From Lewinellaceae bacterium (GTDB lineage: Bacteria; Bacteroidota; Bacteroidia; Chitinophagales; Saprospiraceae): DNA of 64,000 bases. Positions 53,761-62,090 of this stretch are shown piece after piece. A model generated the notes under the pieces. The model was given only the letters and a program-made list of their open reading frames with translations, did not search any database and was not told where the DNA came from. A program made the translations under genes and the position numbers. Within the stretch, counting starts at the first letter, position 1. Each line of letters opens with the position of its first letter. Location of the stretch: NCBI GenBank assembly GCA_020636375.1, contig JACJXZ010000006.1:124001-188000 (forward strand), given 5' to 3'.

Positions 53761-54162
53761 TCAGGGGAAAAGCCAGGCAAGGAGAGAAGGCGGGCGGAAA
53801 ACGCCGCCGGAGAAAAGCGCGGAGGGCTCGTCCTGAAAAAAGAACAGCCGGGAAGGATGAAAAACGGAAAGAGCCAGAGCCTTCCATGCTGCGGATGACA
53901 CGATAAACTGGAAAAACGAGGCGTGGTTTTCCCGGGCGGCAGGCGCCGGCACCTCGTCATCCGGGCTTTCTTCCAGCGCTTGATACATCTGATTTGAAAT
54001 ATAACAACGGCCGCTGCACAGGAGCTCCGGTTGGTCCACATTGACACAGAGTTCTCCGGCAATGAAACTCCGGTTCCATTCCAGCCAAAGCGACAGCCCG
54101 GGCAGATACAATATCTGCAACAGGAGCAGGGTCAGCAATGGAATGGAAAGCAAGGGCCGCAT
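53761..54162 (-). CDS. Small membrane/exported Cys protein, first gene of the copper-related operon
   Basis: 133 residues. The hydrophobic N-terminus (about 1-25) may be an anchor or an uncleaved signal. The central motif LCVNVDQPELLCSGRCYI has three Cys (C-x9-C-x3-C) and is a recurrent feature of small Bacteroidota proteins next to metal genes. The C-terminal part is aromatic and hydrophobic without a known domain. It is the most upstream gene of the unit ending at MbnH or the APP1 gene; 270 bp separate it from the next gene. The promoter candidate lies at 54197-54204. The function is unknown. Confidence 0.7.
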   Translation of the reverse strand: MRPLLSIPLLTLLLLQILYLPGLSLWLEWNRSFIAGELCVNVDQPELLCSGRCYISNQMYQALEESPDDEVPAPAARENHASFFQFIVSSAAWKALALSVFHPSRLFFFQDEPSALFSGGVFRPPSLLAWLFP

Positions 54163-54196
54163 AGCGTATCGCCGTTAGATAGAAAATTTCAGGCTG

Positions 54197-54204
54197 CAAA
54201 TATA
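54197..54204 (-). promoter_or_regulatory. Promoter -7 box of the copper-related operon
   Basis: On the minus strand TATATTTG matches TAnnTTTG exactly, with a leader of about 28 nt to the start codon. The -33 region reads TTTTC rather than TTTG at the proper distance, so it may be an activated promoter. Confidence 0.5.
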
Positions 54205-54443
54205 AAAAAATCTTGGCGCTGTAGCGAAAATACAGATTACATTGTCTTAGAAGCTGCTTAAATTTGGCTTTTCGCTGCGAAAAGGGGGAGTTTGCGGAGA
54301 CAAGACGTGGGCAGGGAGGAAAACGTTTGGGGTATAGTTTTACAAGCATTGGCCTATTTTCCCGCCAAAAAATATTTTTTTAAAAAAACAATAGGGGTAC
54401 TTTCGGGCCGGGAACATCATAAACACGAAAGCGAAACTGAACA

Positions 54444-55484
54444 ATGAAAAACACGAAATATACGGATCTCATCGGCCGGTACCTCTCCGGCAACATCGAA
54501 GCCGGCGAAAAAGCCGAGCTGATGGCCTGGGTGGGCGCCGACAGCGCCAACAAGGCCTTCTTCGATGAAATGGTCCGGCTATGGCGTGTTTCCGGGGATT
54601 ATGAGGAAGAACCCTTCGCCGTAAATACCGAAACGGCCTGGGCCACCTTCGAAGAGAAGCTGGAAAAACGCTTCCCCGCCGCTACCGGCCCGGCAGCCGA
54701 AAAAGGCAGCCCGGAAGCCAGGGTGGTTCGGATGAACCCCCTGCGGATGGCCCTGCGCTACGCAGCAGCGGCAGCCGTTTTGCTGGCGGCAGGCTACTGG
54801 ATTCTTTTCCCGGGCGCCGGCAGCGGCGCCGGGATGATAAGCCTCCGCACCGGGGCCGGCGAAAAAAGCGAAGTGGCGCTGCCCGACGGCAGCACGGTCC
54901 TTTTAAATGAACGTTCGGAACTCACATACGCCGAACCTTTTGAGGAGCGCAAGGTCACCCTGGTGGGCGAAGCCTTCTTCCAGGTTGCCCGGGTGGACGG
55001 CAAAAGCTTCGCCATCGAGGCGGAAGGCGCCACCACCACAGTGCTGGGCACTTCTTTCAACGTCCGGGCCTACCCTTCAGAGAGCAAAGTGGAAGTCAGC
55101 GTCAAAACCGGCAAGGTCGCCCTCCGGAAAACGGGAGACGAAAGCCGCAAGGTCATCCTCGAGGCCGGCCAGGCCGGCGCCTACAACAAACAGGAGAATA
55201 CCGTCGGGGAAACCCTGATCTCCAACGCGGATGCCTGGAAGACCAGCCGGCTGGAATTCGACAGCATCCCGATGAGCGCCGTAGTGGAAGCGCTGGAAAG
55301 GTACTTCGATATCGACATCGAGGTGGCCAACCCCAGGATTCTGAAGTGTACCTTCCAGGGCAGGTTCGAAAAGCCCGAGCTCCAGCAAGTCCTCCAAACC
55401 CTGGAATTTACCATGATGCTGGAAGCCGGCAAACAAAACGGCACCTACGTGCTGGCCGGCGGCGACGCGTCCCTCTGCGAATGA
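54444..55484 (+). CDS. FecR-family anti-sigma factor
   Basis: 346 residues. The N-terminal cytosolic part (about 1-95) resembles the sigma-binding region (YTDLIGRYLSGNIEAGEKAELMAWV). A membrane helix lies at about 98-115. The FecR domain follows (about 130-225, RTGAGEKSEVALPDGSTVLLNERSELTY and VLGTSFNVRAY), and then a C-terminal DUF4974-type STN-like part (about 255-346). FecR proteins hold an ECF sigma factor inactive until a TonB-dependent receptor signals. Here no sigma-70-type gene lies upstream and no receptor downstream; instead an STN-domain outer-membrane protein follows (77 bp). The sigma partner must be elsewhere. Confidence 0.9.
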   Translation: MKNTKYTDLIGRYLSGNIEAGEKAELMAWVGADSANKAFFDEMVRLWRVSGDYEEEPFAVNTETAWATFEEKLEKRFPAATGPAAEKGSPEARVVRMNPLRMALRYAAAAAVLLAAGYWILFPGAGSGAGMISLRTGAGEKSEVALPDGSTVLLNERSELTYAEPFEERKVTLVGEAFFQVARVDGKSFAIEAEGATTTVLGTSFNVRAYPSESKVEVSVKTGKVALRKTGDESRKVILEAGQAGAYNKQENTVGETLISNADAWKTSRLEFDSIPMSAVVEALERYFDIDIEVANPRILKCTFQGRFEKPELQQVLQTLEFTMMLEAGKQNGTYVLAGGDASLCE

Positions 55485-55494
55485 GGGGCGTTAA

Positions 55495-55542
55495 AACCAT
55501 GAAACCGTACAACCATAACCCCATGCAACCATGAAGCCATAA
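55495..55542. repeat. Degenerate 8-bp tandem array (AACCATGA type)
   Basis: Six octamers: AACCATGA, AACCGTAC, AACCATAA, CCCCATGC, AACCATGA, AGCCATAA. They begin 11 bp behind the FecR stop codon. Confidence 0.7.
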
Positions 55543-55561
55543 CCAAAGCGCACTGTCGAAT

Positions 55562-57247
55562 ATGAAAAACGCCAGACTGTTATTCGGGTTTCTGTTCTTC
55601 CTGGGGTTCGCCCGCCTCCAGGGCCAGGCGCTGGAGCAGCGCGTGACGCTGGAATATGCCGGCGAACCGCTGGGCGAAGTGCTGGCCGATATCAGCGAGA
55701 GATATCCGGCTGTGCGTTTTTCTTACAGCCCCAACTTCATCCCGGTGAGCCGCCGGGTAACGCTCCGGGTGGCCGATGAACCGTTGGCAACGGCGCTCGA
55801 CGAGATCGCCCGCCAGGCGCCGGTGGCCTACGCCGCAGTGGGCGGCCAGGTGCTGCTCAAACCGGATAACAGCCGCAACGAACAACTGGGGCAACTGCAG
55901 ACTTTGAAAGGCAACGTCCGCCAGACCAGCCCCATTTATCCGAGCGATCCTCGGGTGGACCAGCAAACCCGGGCGGAAAGAGAACGCCTGATGCGCCGCA
56001 TGTATCCCATCGGGGAGCCGGAAAGGGCCAGAGTGATCAAAAGCGGGGGCGATAGTTACCGGGAGGTCAACCTGTCGGCTTTCTACAAACCCCTGCCGGA
56101 AATCACGGAGGAAAAAGCTACGGCGGCAAATAATAAAGGCGACACCCGCCTGGCGCAAATCTCGCTCCTGCCGTTCGTCGGCACCAATGCCCTGCGCAGC
56201 AACGAGATCACCAACCGCTTCTCCGTCAACCTGCTCTGGGGCACCAACGGAGGGGTCGACGGCATGGAGGTCGGGGGCTTTGTCAACAACGTGAAGCGCG
56301 ACGTGCGCGGCGTACAGGTCGCCGGGTTTGGAAGCACCGTGGGCCAAAGCGTCACCGGAACGCAGGTTTCCGGCTTGTTCAACATTATCGGCGATACCCT
56401 CACCGGGGTACAGGCTTCCGGGCTGATCAACATCGCCGGCCATGCCAGGGCGGTGCAGGCCGCCGGGCTGTCCAATATCACCAACGGCGACTTTGCCGGC
56501 GTACAGGCCGCCGGGCTGTTCAATATCTCCGCCGGCAACGCCGACGGCATTCAGGCCGCCGGACTGTTCAACGTCTCCGCCGGCAAGGTGAAAACCCAGG
56601 CTTCTTCCCTGTTCAACATTGCAGGGGATGTTCAGGTGGGGCAGGCCAGCGCGCTGCTCAACGTGGGCAAAAAGGTCGGCGGGTTTCAGATCGGCCTGAT
56701 CAACGTGGCGGACACGGTGAGCGGCGTGCCGGCCGGCTTGCTCAATATCATCAAACATGGCTACAACCGATTCGAGCTGTCGGTGAATGACGCCCTCTAC
56801 GCCAACGCGTCCCTGAAGCTGGGCGCCTATCGCTTTTACAACATCATTCACCTCGGCGCCCGTTGGGACGACGTCGCCCCCGGCACCGCCGAAACAACAA
56901 TGAGCTGGGGCCTGGGCTACGGCCTGGGAACCGCCCTGCGCCTCAACCCGCGCCTGCTGCTCAACATCGAAGGTGTCGCCATCCACATCAATGAACAGGA
57001 ACGCTGGACCAACGAGCTGAACCTGCTGAACCAACTGCGGTTTACCCTGGATTTCCACCAGGAAAGCCGCCGCACGAGCATCTTTGCCGGGCCGGTAGCC
57101 AACGTCCTGGTTTCTAAATTGTACGACCCCGATACGGGAACCCTGGGGTCGGCCGTTATCGCCCCCTCCTACACCCTGTTGAACCATGCCAAAGGGGGGA
57201 CCAGCGTGAAACTCTGGGCGGGCCTGCAGGCCGGCGTCCGGTTCTGA
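55562..57247 (+). CDS. STN-domain outer-membrane protein with beta-repeat region
   Basis: 561 residues with a signal peptide (about 1-22). An STN (secretin and TonB N-terminal) domain follows at about 25-105 (QRVTLEYAGEPLGEVLADISERYPAVRFSYSP). A linker leads to a repeat region (about 225-390) with units of about 21 residues of the form V(Q/R)(A/V)(A/S)GLFNI(x)(G/A)(D/N), at least eight in number. These look like a right-handed solenoid. A predicted barrel-like C-terminal part (about 400-561) ends in the aromatic residue GVRF. STN domains in TonB-linked receptors talk to FecR; here a solenoid replaces the plug and barrel. It is downstream of FecR (77 bp) and likely co-transcribed. Confidence 0.8.
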   Translation: MKNARLLFGFLFFLGFARLQGQALEQRVTLEYAGEPLGEVLADISERYPAVRFSYSPNFIPVSRRVTLRVADEPLATALDEIARQAPVAYAAVGGQVLLKPDNSRNEQLGQLQTLKGNVRQTSPIYPSDPRVDQQTRAERERLMRRMYPIGEPERARVIKSGGDSYREVNLSAFYKPLPEITEEKATAANNKGDTRLAQISLLPFVGTNALRSNEITNRFSVNLLWGTNGGVDGMEVGGFVNNVKRDVRGVQVAGFGSTVGQSVTGTQVSGLFNIIGDTLTGVQASGLINIAGHARAVQAAGLSNITNGDFAGVQAAGLFNISAGNADGIQAAGLFNVSAGKVKTQASSLFNIAGDVQVGQASALLNVGKKVGGFQIGLINVADTVSGVPAGLLNIIKHGYNRFELSVNDALYANASLKLGAYRFYNIIHLGARWDDVAPGTAETTMSWGLGYGLGTALRLNPRLLLNIEGVAIHINEQERWTNELNLLNQLRFTLDFHQESRRTSIFAGPVANVLVSKLYDPDTGTLGSAVIAPSYTLLNHAKGGTSVKLWAGLQAGVRF

Positions 57248-57377
57248 AAGAACATCCAAACGAGATTGAACAGGATAATTGGAATGTGCACGCACTTTCC
57301 GGGCCGCTCTTTTGCCTGGGAAGGCCAATACTCGGGAACAAAACAATCTACATAATCATTTCAAAAAGCTGAAAAAC

Positions 57378-57971
57378 ATGAAAAGGCTATTCTTTGCAGT
57401 AATACTGGCCGCCCTGGCCATCACCCTCAACGCACAACACGAGACCATCTTCAATAATGCACGGGTCGTGGGCGGCTTCGGCGCCCCTATCGTCGAAATG
57501 GGGCTGGGCAACGAAATGACCACAGCCGTCGGCGGCGGCGGCGCCATCGTGATCGACAACTTCTTCGTCGGCGGATACGGCATCGGCAGCGTGGACTTCA
57601 ACGCCCTGATCGAAGACGAAGACATTCAGCAGATCGACCTCGGGCACGGCGGCTTCTGGCTGGGCTACACCCTCGCCCCGCATAAACTGCTGCACCTCTA
57701 CACCAGCGCCCGCATCGGCTGGGGCGGCGTAGGCATCGACGTGTCCGGCAATTCCAACTTCCCCAGAGATGTCGACAACGTGTTCGTCCTCACTCCTGAA
57801 CTGGGCGTGGAACTCAACGTCGCCAAATGGTTCCGCGTGGCCGGCACCGTAGGCTACCGCTACGTCGATGGCGTCAACGAAAAACTGGGATTCTACAAAG
57901 AGGATGACTTCAACGGCGCCCTCGCCAACCTTACCTTCCGCTTCGGCTGGTTTGGATGGCACAGGGGATAA
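57378..57971 (+). CDS. Small outer-membrane beta-barrel-like protein
   Basis: 197 residues from the ATG at 57378 (signal peptide MKRLFFAVILAALAITLNAQ); the longer upstream frame is not Met-consistent with a signal. The mature protein alternates glycine-rich strands and aromatic residues (VGGFGAPIVEMGLG, GGGGAIVIDNFFVGGYGIG, HGGFWLGYTLAPH, ARIGWGGVGI), like an eight-strand barrel, and ends NLTFRFGWFGWHRG. No specific family is recognised. It lies 130 bp behind the STN gene and 77 bp before the GIN lipoprotein gene, so it may belong to the FecR-linked unit. Confidence 0.75.
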   Translation: MKRLFFAVILAALAITLNAQHETIFNNARVVGGFGAPIVEMGLGNEMTTAVGGGGAIVIDNFFVGGYGIGSVDFNALIEDEDIQQIDLGHGGFWLGYTLAPHKLLHLYTSARIGWGGVGIDVSGNSNFPRDVDNVFVLTPELGVELNVAKWFRVAGTVGYRYVDGVNEKLGFYKEDDFNGALANLTFRFGWFGWHRG

Positions 57972-57998
57972 GGAAGGATTCCCGGGTAAAAAACTGTA

Positions 57999-58038
57999 AA
58001 CACCGCAAAACCAAAATACCGCAATACCACAAACAAAA
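57999..58038. repeat. Degenerate 8-bp tandem array (AATACCGC type)
   Basis: Five octamers: AACACCGC, AAAACCAA, AATACCGC, AATACCAC, AAACAAAA. They begin 27 bp behind the stop codon of the barrel-like gene. Confidence 0.55.
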
Positions 58039-58048
58039 CAATCTCATC

Positions 58049-58789
58049 ATGAAACAGATAAAATTTTTGCTGTTTGCCGTAGCGATAACCCTCACTGCCG
58101 GCGGTTGCTTCATCAACGTCAACGATGACGACGGCTTCTTCGGCAACTGCGTCAACGGGACGGGCCCCATCGTTACCCGCGAACTCTCGGTAGCTCCTTT
58201 CGACGGTATTGAATTGCCCATTTCCGGAGATGTTTTCCTCAAGCAGGGCCCCGAACAGGAAGTGATCGCCGAAGGTAAAGGCAATATCATCGACGAGATC
58301 GAGCGCGACGTACAGAGCGGCGTCTGGAAGATCGAATTCAACCGCTGCGTCCGCGATATTGACCAACTGCGCTTCTTCATCACCGTGCCCGACCTGAGGA
58401 GCCTGCGCATTTCCGGCTCGGGCGACGTGGTCAGCGAAAATACGCTTGTCATCCAGGACCTGGAGATCGACATCCCTGGCTCCGGCAACGTCGACCTCGC
58501 CCTCGACGCTGACGACCTGGACATCGACATCCCCGGCTCGGGCCGACTCACGCTCGAAGGCCTTGCCGACGATACCAAATACCGCATCTCGGGCTCCGGC
58601 GACGTGCGCGCCTTCAACCTGGAATGCCGCACGGCCGATATTTCCATCCCGGGTTCAGGCGATGTCGAGGTGTTGGTCACTGAATTCCTCAAAGTCCGCA
58701 TCAGCGGCTCCGGCGACGTTTTCTACCGGGGCTATCCCGAACTGGACATCAGCATCGCCGGCTCCGGCAGGGTCATCGACTCGAACTGA
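58049..58789 (+). CDS. Head GIN domain (DUF2807) lipoprotein
   Basis: 246 residues from the ATG at 58049. The signal peptide ends in a lipobox (LTAGGC, then FINV). The mature part (about 45-246) is a right-handed beta solenoid of the GIN/DUF2807 type. The phrase (I/L)xIxGSGDV is repeated about six times (RISGSGDVVSE, DIPGSGNVDLAL, DIPGSGRLTLEG, RISGSGDVRAF, SIPGSGDVEVL, RISGSGDVFYRG), and the start VAPFDGIELPISGDVFLKQG is diagnostic. Such proteins are common surface or adhesin-like lipoproteins of Bacteroidota; no enzyme activity is known. It closes the plus-strand cluster. Confidence 0.9.
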   Translation: MKQIKFLLFAVAITLTAGGCFINVNDDDGFFGNCVNGTGPIVTRELSVAPFDGIELPISGDVFLKQGPEQEVIAEGKGNIIDEIERDVQSGVWKIEFNRCVRDIDQLRFFITVPDLRSLRISGSGDVVSENTLVIQDLEIDIPGSGNVDLALDADDLDIDIPGSGRLTLEGLADDTKYRISGSGDVRAFNLECRTADISIPGSGDVEVLVTEFLKVRISGSGDVFYRGYPELDISIAGSGRVIDSN

Positions 58790-59973
58790 GGACGGGGTGA
58801 GGCGGGTGATGGTTGTTTGTTCCCCTCGGCTTTGCCCAGGGTGAAGTTCGTTGTTTGTTGTGCTGCCTTCGCCGCTGCCGGTTATTCTCCTTCTGTTGTG
58901 CCTGCAGTGCGCTCACCCGGCGCTTTGGGGATACGGCCCCCTAAGCCCCCCGCAAAGCAGGCCGTATCCCCAAAGCCGGCAACTTATTTAAGGGTGTTTC
59001 TTTTGAGAGTGCGTTCGGAGAGCCCTGCATGGCGCAGGGCTTTCCTTTTGGGACGGGCCACTTTATTGAGTTTCAAATATTGGTCGTGGGTTAAATCCGT
59101 TGATCTATCCAGCGGACCCCGGCAAAAGCCGGGGCAGGCTCTGGAGGTCCGCTCTCCATTTGCCACCGAAATTTCAACGGATTTAACCCACGACCAGAAT
59201 ATTAATAAGGGGCTGTGGTGTCGGCTGGCGACTAGCGCTGTTGGCACTAAATAACGGGGCAGTTGTTTTCCCGCCGGGGGCGGAATGCGGTTGATGGTTG
59301 TTGGTTGGCAATCAACGGCTTAGGGGTTACAGCTGGCCAACAACAATCAACTGGTAACTGCCCCGGAACTTAGGGATCACGCAATAATAAGTTACCCAAA
59401 ATAGAGGAAGTTATTTTGTGTGCTGGCAAGGCGCCAAACGTAGGCATAGCCCAGCTACGGCGAGGCTTGGCAACGCCGCCAGCGCGCAAAAGAACGACTA
59501 TAGATGGGTAAGTTATTGTTGCGCGATCCCTTAGTTCCGGAGGCACTAGCCGTCCAGGGCTTGCTTACCGGCACAGCCCGAAGAGCTTGCTCCGGCGCAT
59601 GCCGGAGGCTAATATATCTTAGCACGGGGCATCGCCCCGTGCGGTATAAGGAGGGCCGCCTACGGCCTGAAGGGCCAAAATAATTTGCCGGCAAGGCCTG
59701 GCTTTTATGTTGCCTTTTCAGGGCGCTTCCAAATGCTATGCCTATTGACACGGGCGTTGCCCCATGCTAAATTAACGTGAGGTTTGAGGTTAAGGCTGAG
59801 GCTGAGAGCAAAAGATGGCCGCCGCAACCCCGATGGCAAGTAACCCCGGCATTTCTCTGGCAAGTATGCCTCAACCTTAACCTCAACCTCAACCAGCCTC
59901 TGTTCGCTGAATGATAACACATCCAGGTCAAACCTCACGTTATTTCAACATATTTCTATTATATTTCGGCAAT
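58790..59973. repeat. 1.2-kb gene-free block made of stacked inverted repeats
   Basis: Five separate palindromes follow each other: 58922-58977 (CTTTGGGGATACGGCC and mirror), 59076-59203 (arms AATATT...GGTCGTGGGTTAAATCCGTTGA), 59255-59365 (CGGGGCAGTT and mirror), 59363-59540 (family B) and 59773-59942 (TAACGTGAGGTTT and mirror). Between them two GC hairpins stand at 59589-59609 and 59622-59642. Apparent reading frames inside are by-products of the palindromes. The last arm ends 32 bp before the helicase start. Confidence 0.7.
59363..59540. repeat. Palindromic dispersed repeat, family B, copy 3 (inverted)
   Basis: The arms CCGGAACTTAGGGATCACGC and GCGCGATCCCTTAGTTCCGG nearly mirror. The core, read on the minus strand, carries CGTTGC...CGTAGCT-GGGCTATGC...GGCGCC, the phrase shared with 1100-1263 and 47455-47620. 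The outer arms differ between the copies. Confidence 0.65.
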
Positions 59974-61218
59974 ATGAAATTCGAAGATTACAACTTTGAC
60001 CCAAAAGTAAAAAAGGGCCTGGCCCTTATGGGGTTCAAACGCCCCACCGACATCCAGTACAAATCCATTCCCAATATCCTCAACGGGGAAGACCTGCTGG
60101 CGGTGGCTCAGACCGGCACCGGCAAAACGGCGGCCTTTGCCATTCCGGTCATCGACCTGATCTATCAAAAAAAGAAGAGCCGGAAAAGGGCGGGGGGCGT
60201 GGCCTGCCTGGTGCTGGCCCCCACCCACGAGCTCGCCGTGCAGATCGGGGAGGCCTTCAGCGCCATCGCCAAGTACACCCCGGTAAAAACCGTAGCGCTG
60301 ATCGGCGGGGTGGATCAGGATCCGCAAATCCAGCAACTCCAGGAGGGCGCAGATATCGTCGTGGCGACGCCCGGCAGGATGTTCGACCTGATCAGCCAGG
60401 GGCACCTGCAAACCCATTCTATAGAAATACTCGTCCTGGACGAGGCTGACCACATGCTCGACCTGGGCTTCATCCAGGACATCCGGGACCTGATGCGCAA
60501 GCTGCCCAGGAGGAGGCAGACGCTCTTCTTTTCGGCCACCATCAACGACAAGATCAAAAAGGTGGCCTACTCCCTGGTCAAACAGAACGCCATCCGCATC
60601 CAGCTGTCGCCCAAAGACCCGGTCGCAAAAAACATCGACCACGCCGTCCTGTTTGTGGAGGCGGACCACAAGCGCTTTTTCCTGGAAAGGGTGATCGTTG
60701 AAAACCCCGATGCCAAGGTATTGGCCTTTGTGCGGACTAAAGTCCGGGCCGAAAGGGTCGCCAAAGCTATGGAACGGGTGGGCATCCCGGCGCTGGCCAT
60801 CCACGGCGACAAAGACCAGGAGGGCCGGTCGGAGGTCCTCCGGCAGTTTAAAACAGGAGAAACGAATTTGCTGATCGCCACGGACGTGGCCGCCCGGGGC
60901 ATCGACATCCCCGACATCGAGATCGTGATCAACTACGACCTGCCCGAGGAGCCGGAGAATTACGTACACCGGGTTGGCCGCACGGGCAGGGGAAAGCGCC
61001 GGGGCAACGCTTACTCCTTCTGCTCGGAAGAGGAAAGGAAAACGCTGGCCGAAATCCAGGGCTTCCTCGACAAGGAGATCAAAGTGCTGGAAATCGACAA
61101 GTTCGAATATTCCGACACCATCAACATAGAACGGGACCGGACGAATGACTACCGGGCGCTGATTGAGGAAATTGAGGCGTTTGAGGACAGGAAGAAGAAA
61201 AGGAAAAGGAAAAAATGA
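59974..61218 (+). CDS. DEAD-box ATP-dependent RNA helicase
   Basis: 414 residues from the ATG at 59974 (KFEDYNFDPKVKKGLALMGF). Q motif is in FKRPTDIQYKSIP, motif I is AQTGTGKTAAF, motif II is LDEADHML, motif III is FSATI, motif IV/V is ATDVAARGIDIPD, and motif VI is HRVGRTGRGKRRG. The short basic C-terminal tail (RKKKRKRKK) probably aids RNA binding. Length and motifs match the RhlE/CshA-like group that unwinds RNA in ribosome assembly and cold adaptation. It is monocistronic; an octamer array and other repeats follow. Confidence 0.95.
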   Translation: MKFEDYNFDPKVKKGLALMGFKRPTDIQYKSIPNILNGEDLLAVAQTGTGKTAAFAIPVIDLIYQKKKSRKRAGGVACLVLAPTHELAVQIGEAFSAIAKYTPVKTVALIGGVDQDPQIQQLQEGADIVVATPGRMFDLISQGHLQTHSIEILVLDEADHMLDLGFIQDIRDLMRKLPRRRQTLFFSATINDKIKKVAYSLVKQNAIRIQLSPKDPVAKNIDHAVLFVEADHKRFFLERVIVENPDAKVLAFVRTKVRAERVAKAMERVGIPALAIHGDKDQEGRSEVLRQFKTGETNLLIATDVAARGIDIPDIEIVINYDLPEEPENYVHRVGRTGRGKRRGNAYSFCSEEERKTLAEIQGFLDKEIKVLEIDKFEYSDTINIERDRTNDYRALIEEIEAFEDRKKKRKRKK

Positions 61219-61231
61219 GGCAACTATTCAG

Positions 61232-61271
61232 GTGTTGAGGTGTTTCGGTGTTTCGGTGTTGAGGTGTTGGG
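61232..61271. repeat. 8-bp tandem array (GTGTTGAG/GTGTTTCG)
   Basis: Five octamers: GTGTTGAG, GTGTTTCG, GTGTTTCG, GTGTTGAG, GTGTTGGG. They begin 13 bp behind the helicase stop codon. Confidence 0.75.
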
Positions 61272-62090
61272 GCATACCGGGGTACGTTGTCCTGATGAAT
61301 GCTGAGCATTGTCAGGATGTTGACCGCAAGCGTCAGCATTTGTTGACGGTTTGGCCCTGGGCCCGCCGGAACAATTGGGTTACCTAACTGACAACTAACA
61401 ACGAGATTGTTCAGGAATGCGTGTCCGCCCCCAAGTTTTGAACCGCTGAGGTACGCAGTCTTTCTCTGCGGCGCTCCGCGCCCCTGTGTTTTTTTAACCG
61501 CAGGACCTGTTCCGAACTCGTTTCGGAAGGGCGCAGGGAGCCACAGAGGAAAAGCGGCGTGTGGCCTCTCCGGGGGCGTTGCCTATACAGCATGCTGCTT
61601 GCACAGCGAAGCTGCTATACTCTTCTCTGCGGTCCTCTGCGCTCACTGCGGTTTTACAAACATATAAGGAACGGGGTTGTGAAGAAAGTCCCTCGGGAGG
61701 ATAGCAAACTGATTTATTGAGATTTTTTAGGATTCGTTAAGATCACTTGTCTTGTGGTTTGCGATCTTAAAAAATCTTAATTTATCCTAAAAGATCAGTG
61801 TGCTATACCTTTTTGCACAACCCCGGCATCTGCGGTTTGAGTAACCTGTCTGCCTGCGGCACAGCCTGCCTGCCATTACTGCCAGGTAGGCAGGCAAGCG
61901 GGAAGACACAGCGTCCTGAACAGTCCCCTAACAACCGACAACAGCACCGGGCAAGCTTCCGCCTTCTCTCAGCCGCCGTAGCTTCAGCGAAGGAGACCGA
62001 CTTCCCCCTGTCCACCCTTTGTCCACCCCCTGAAATTGCGGCTTTGCGCCGGTAAGCATAGGTTTGCACAAACAAAAAAATTGAATACCT
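61272..62090. repeat. Gene-free block with two palindromes, including family D copy 2
   Basis: At about 61436-61655 an AACCGCTGAGG...CCACAGAGG...CTCTGCGG...GCGGTT series resembles 24437-24548. At 61700-61807 lies the second family D element (GATAGCAAACTGAT ... ATCAGTGTGCTATAC, with GATCTTAA-rich arms). The remaining sequence up to 62090, including a short palindrome around TGCCTGCC...GGCAGGCA near 61851-61895, shows no gene. Confidence 0.6.

Noticed and set aside
58817..59254. 145-codon plus-strand frame in the repeat block
   Set aside because: It runs through two palindromes whose mirrored halves are also open on the other strand; no domain is present.
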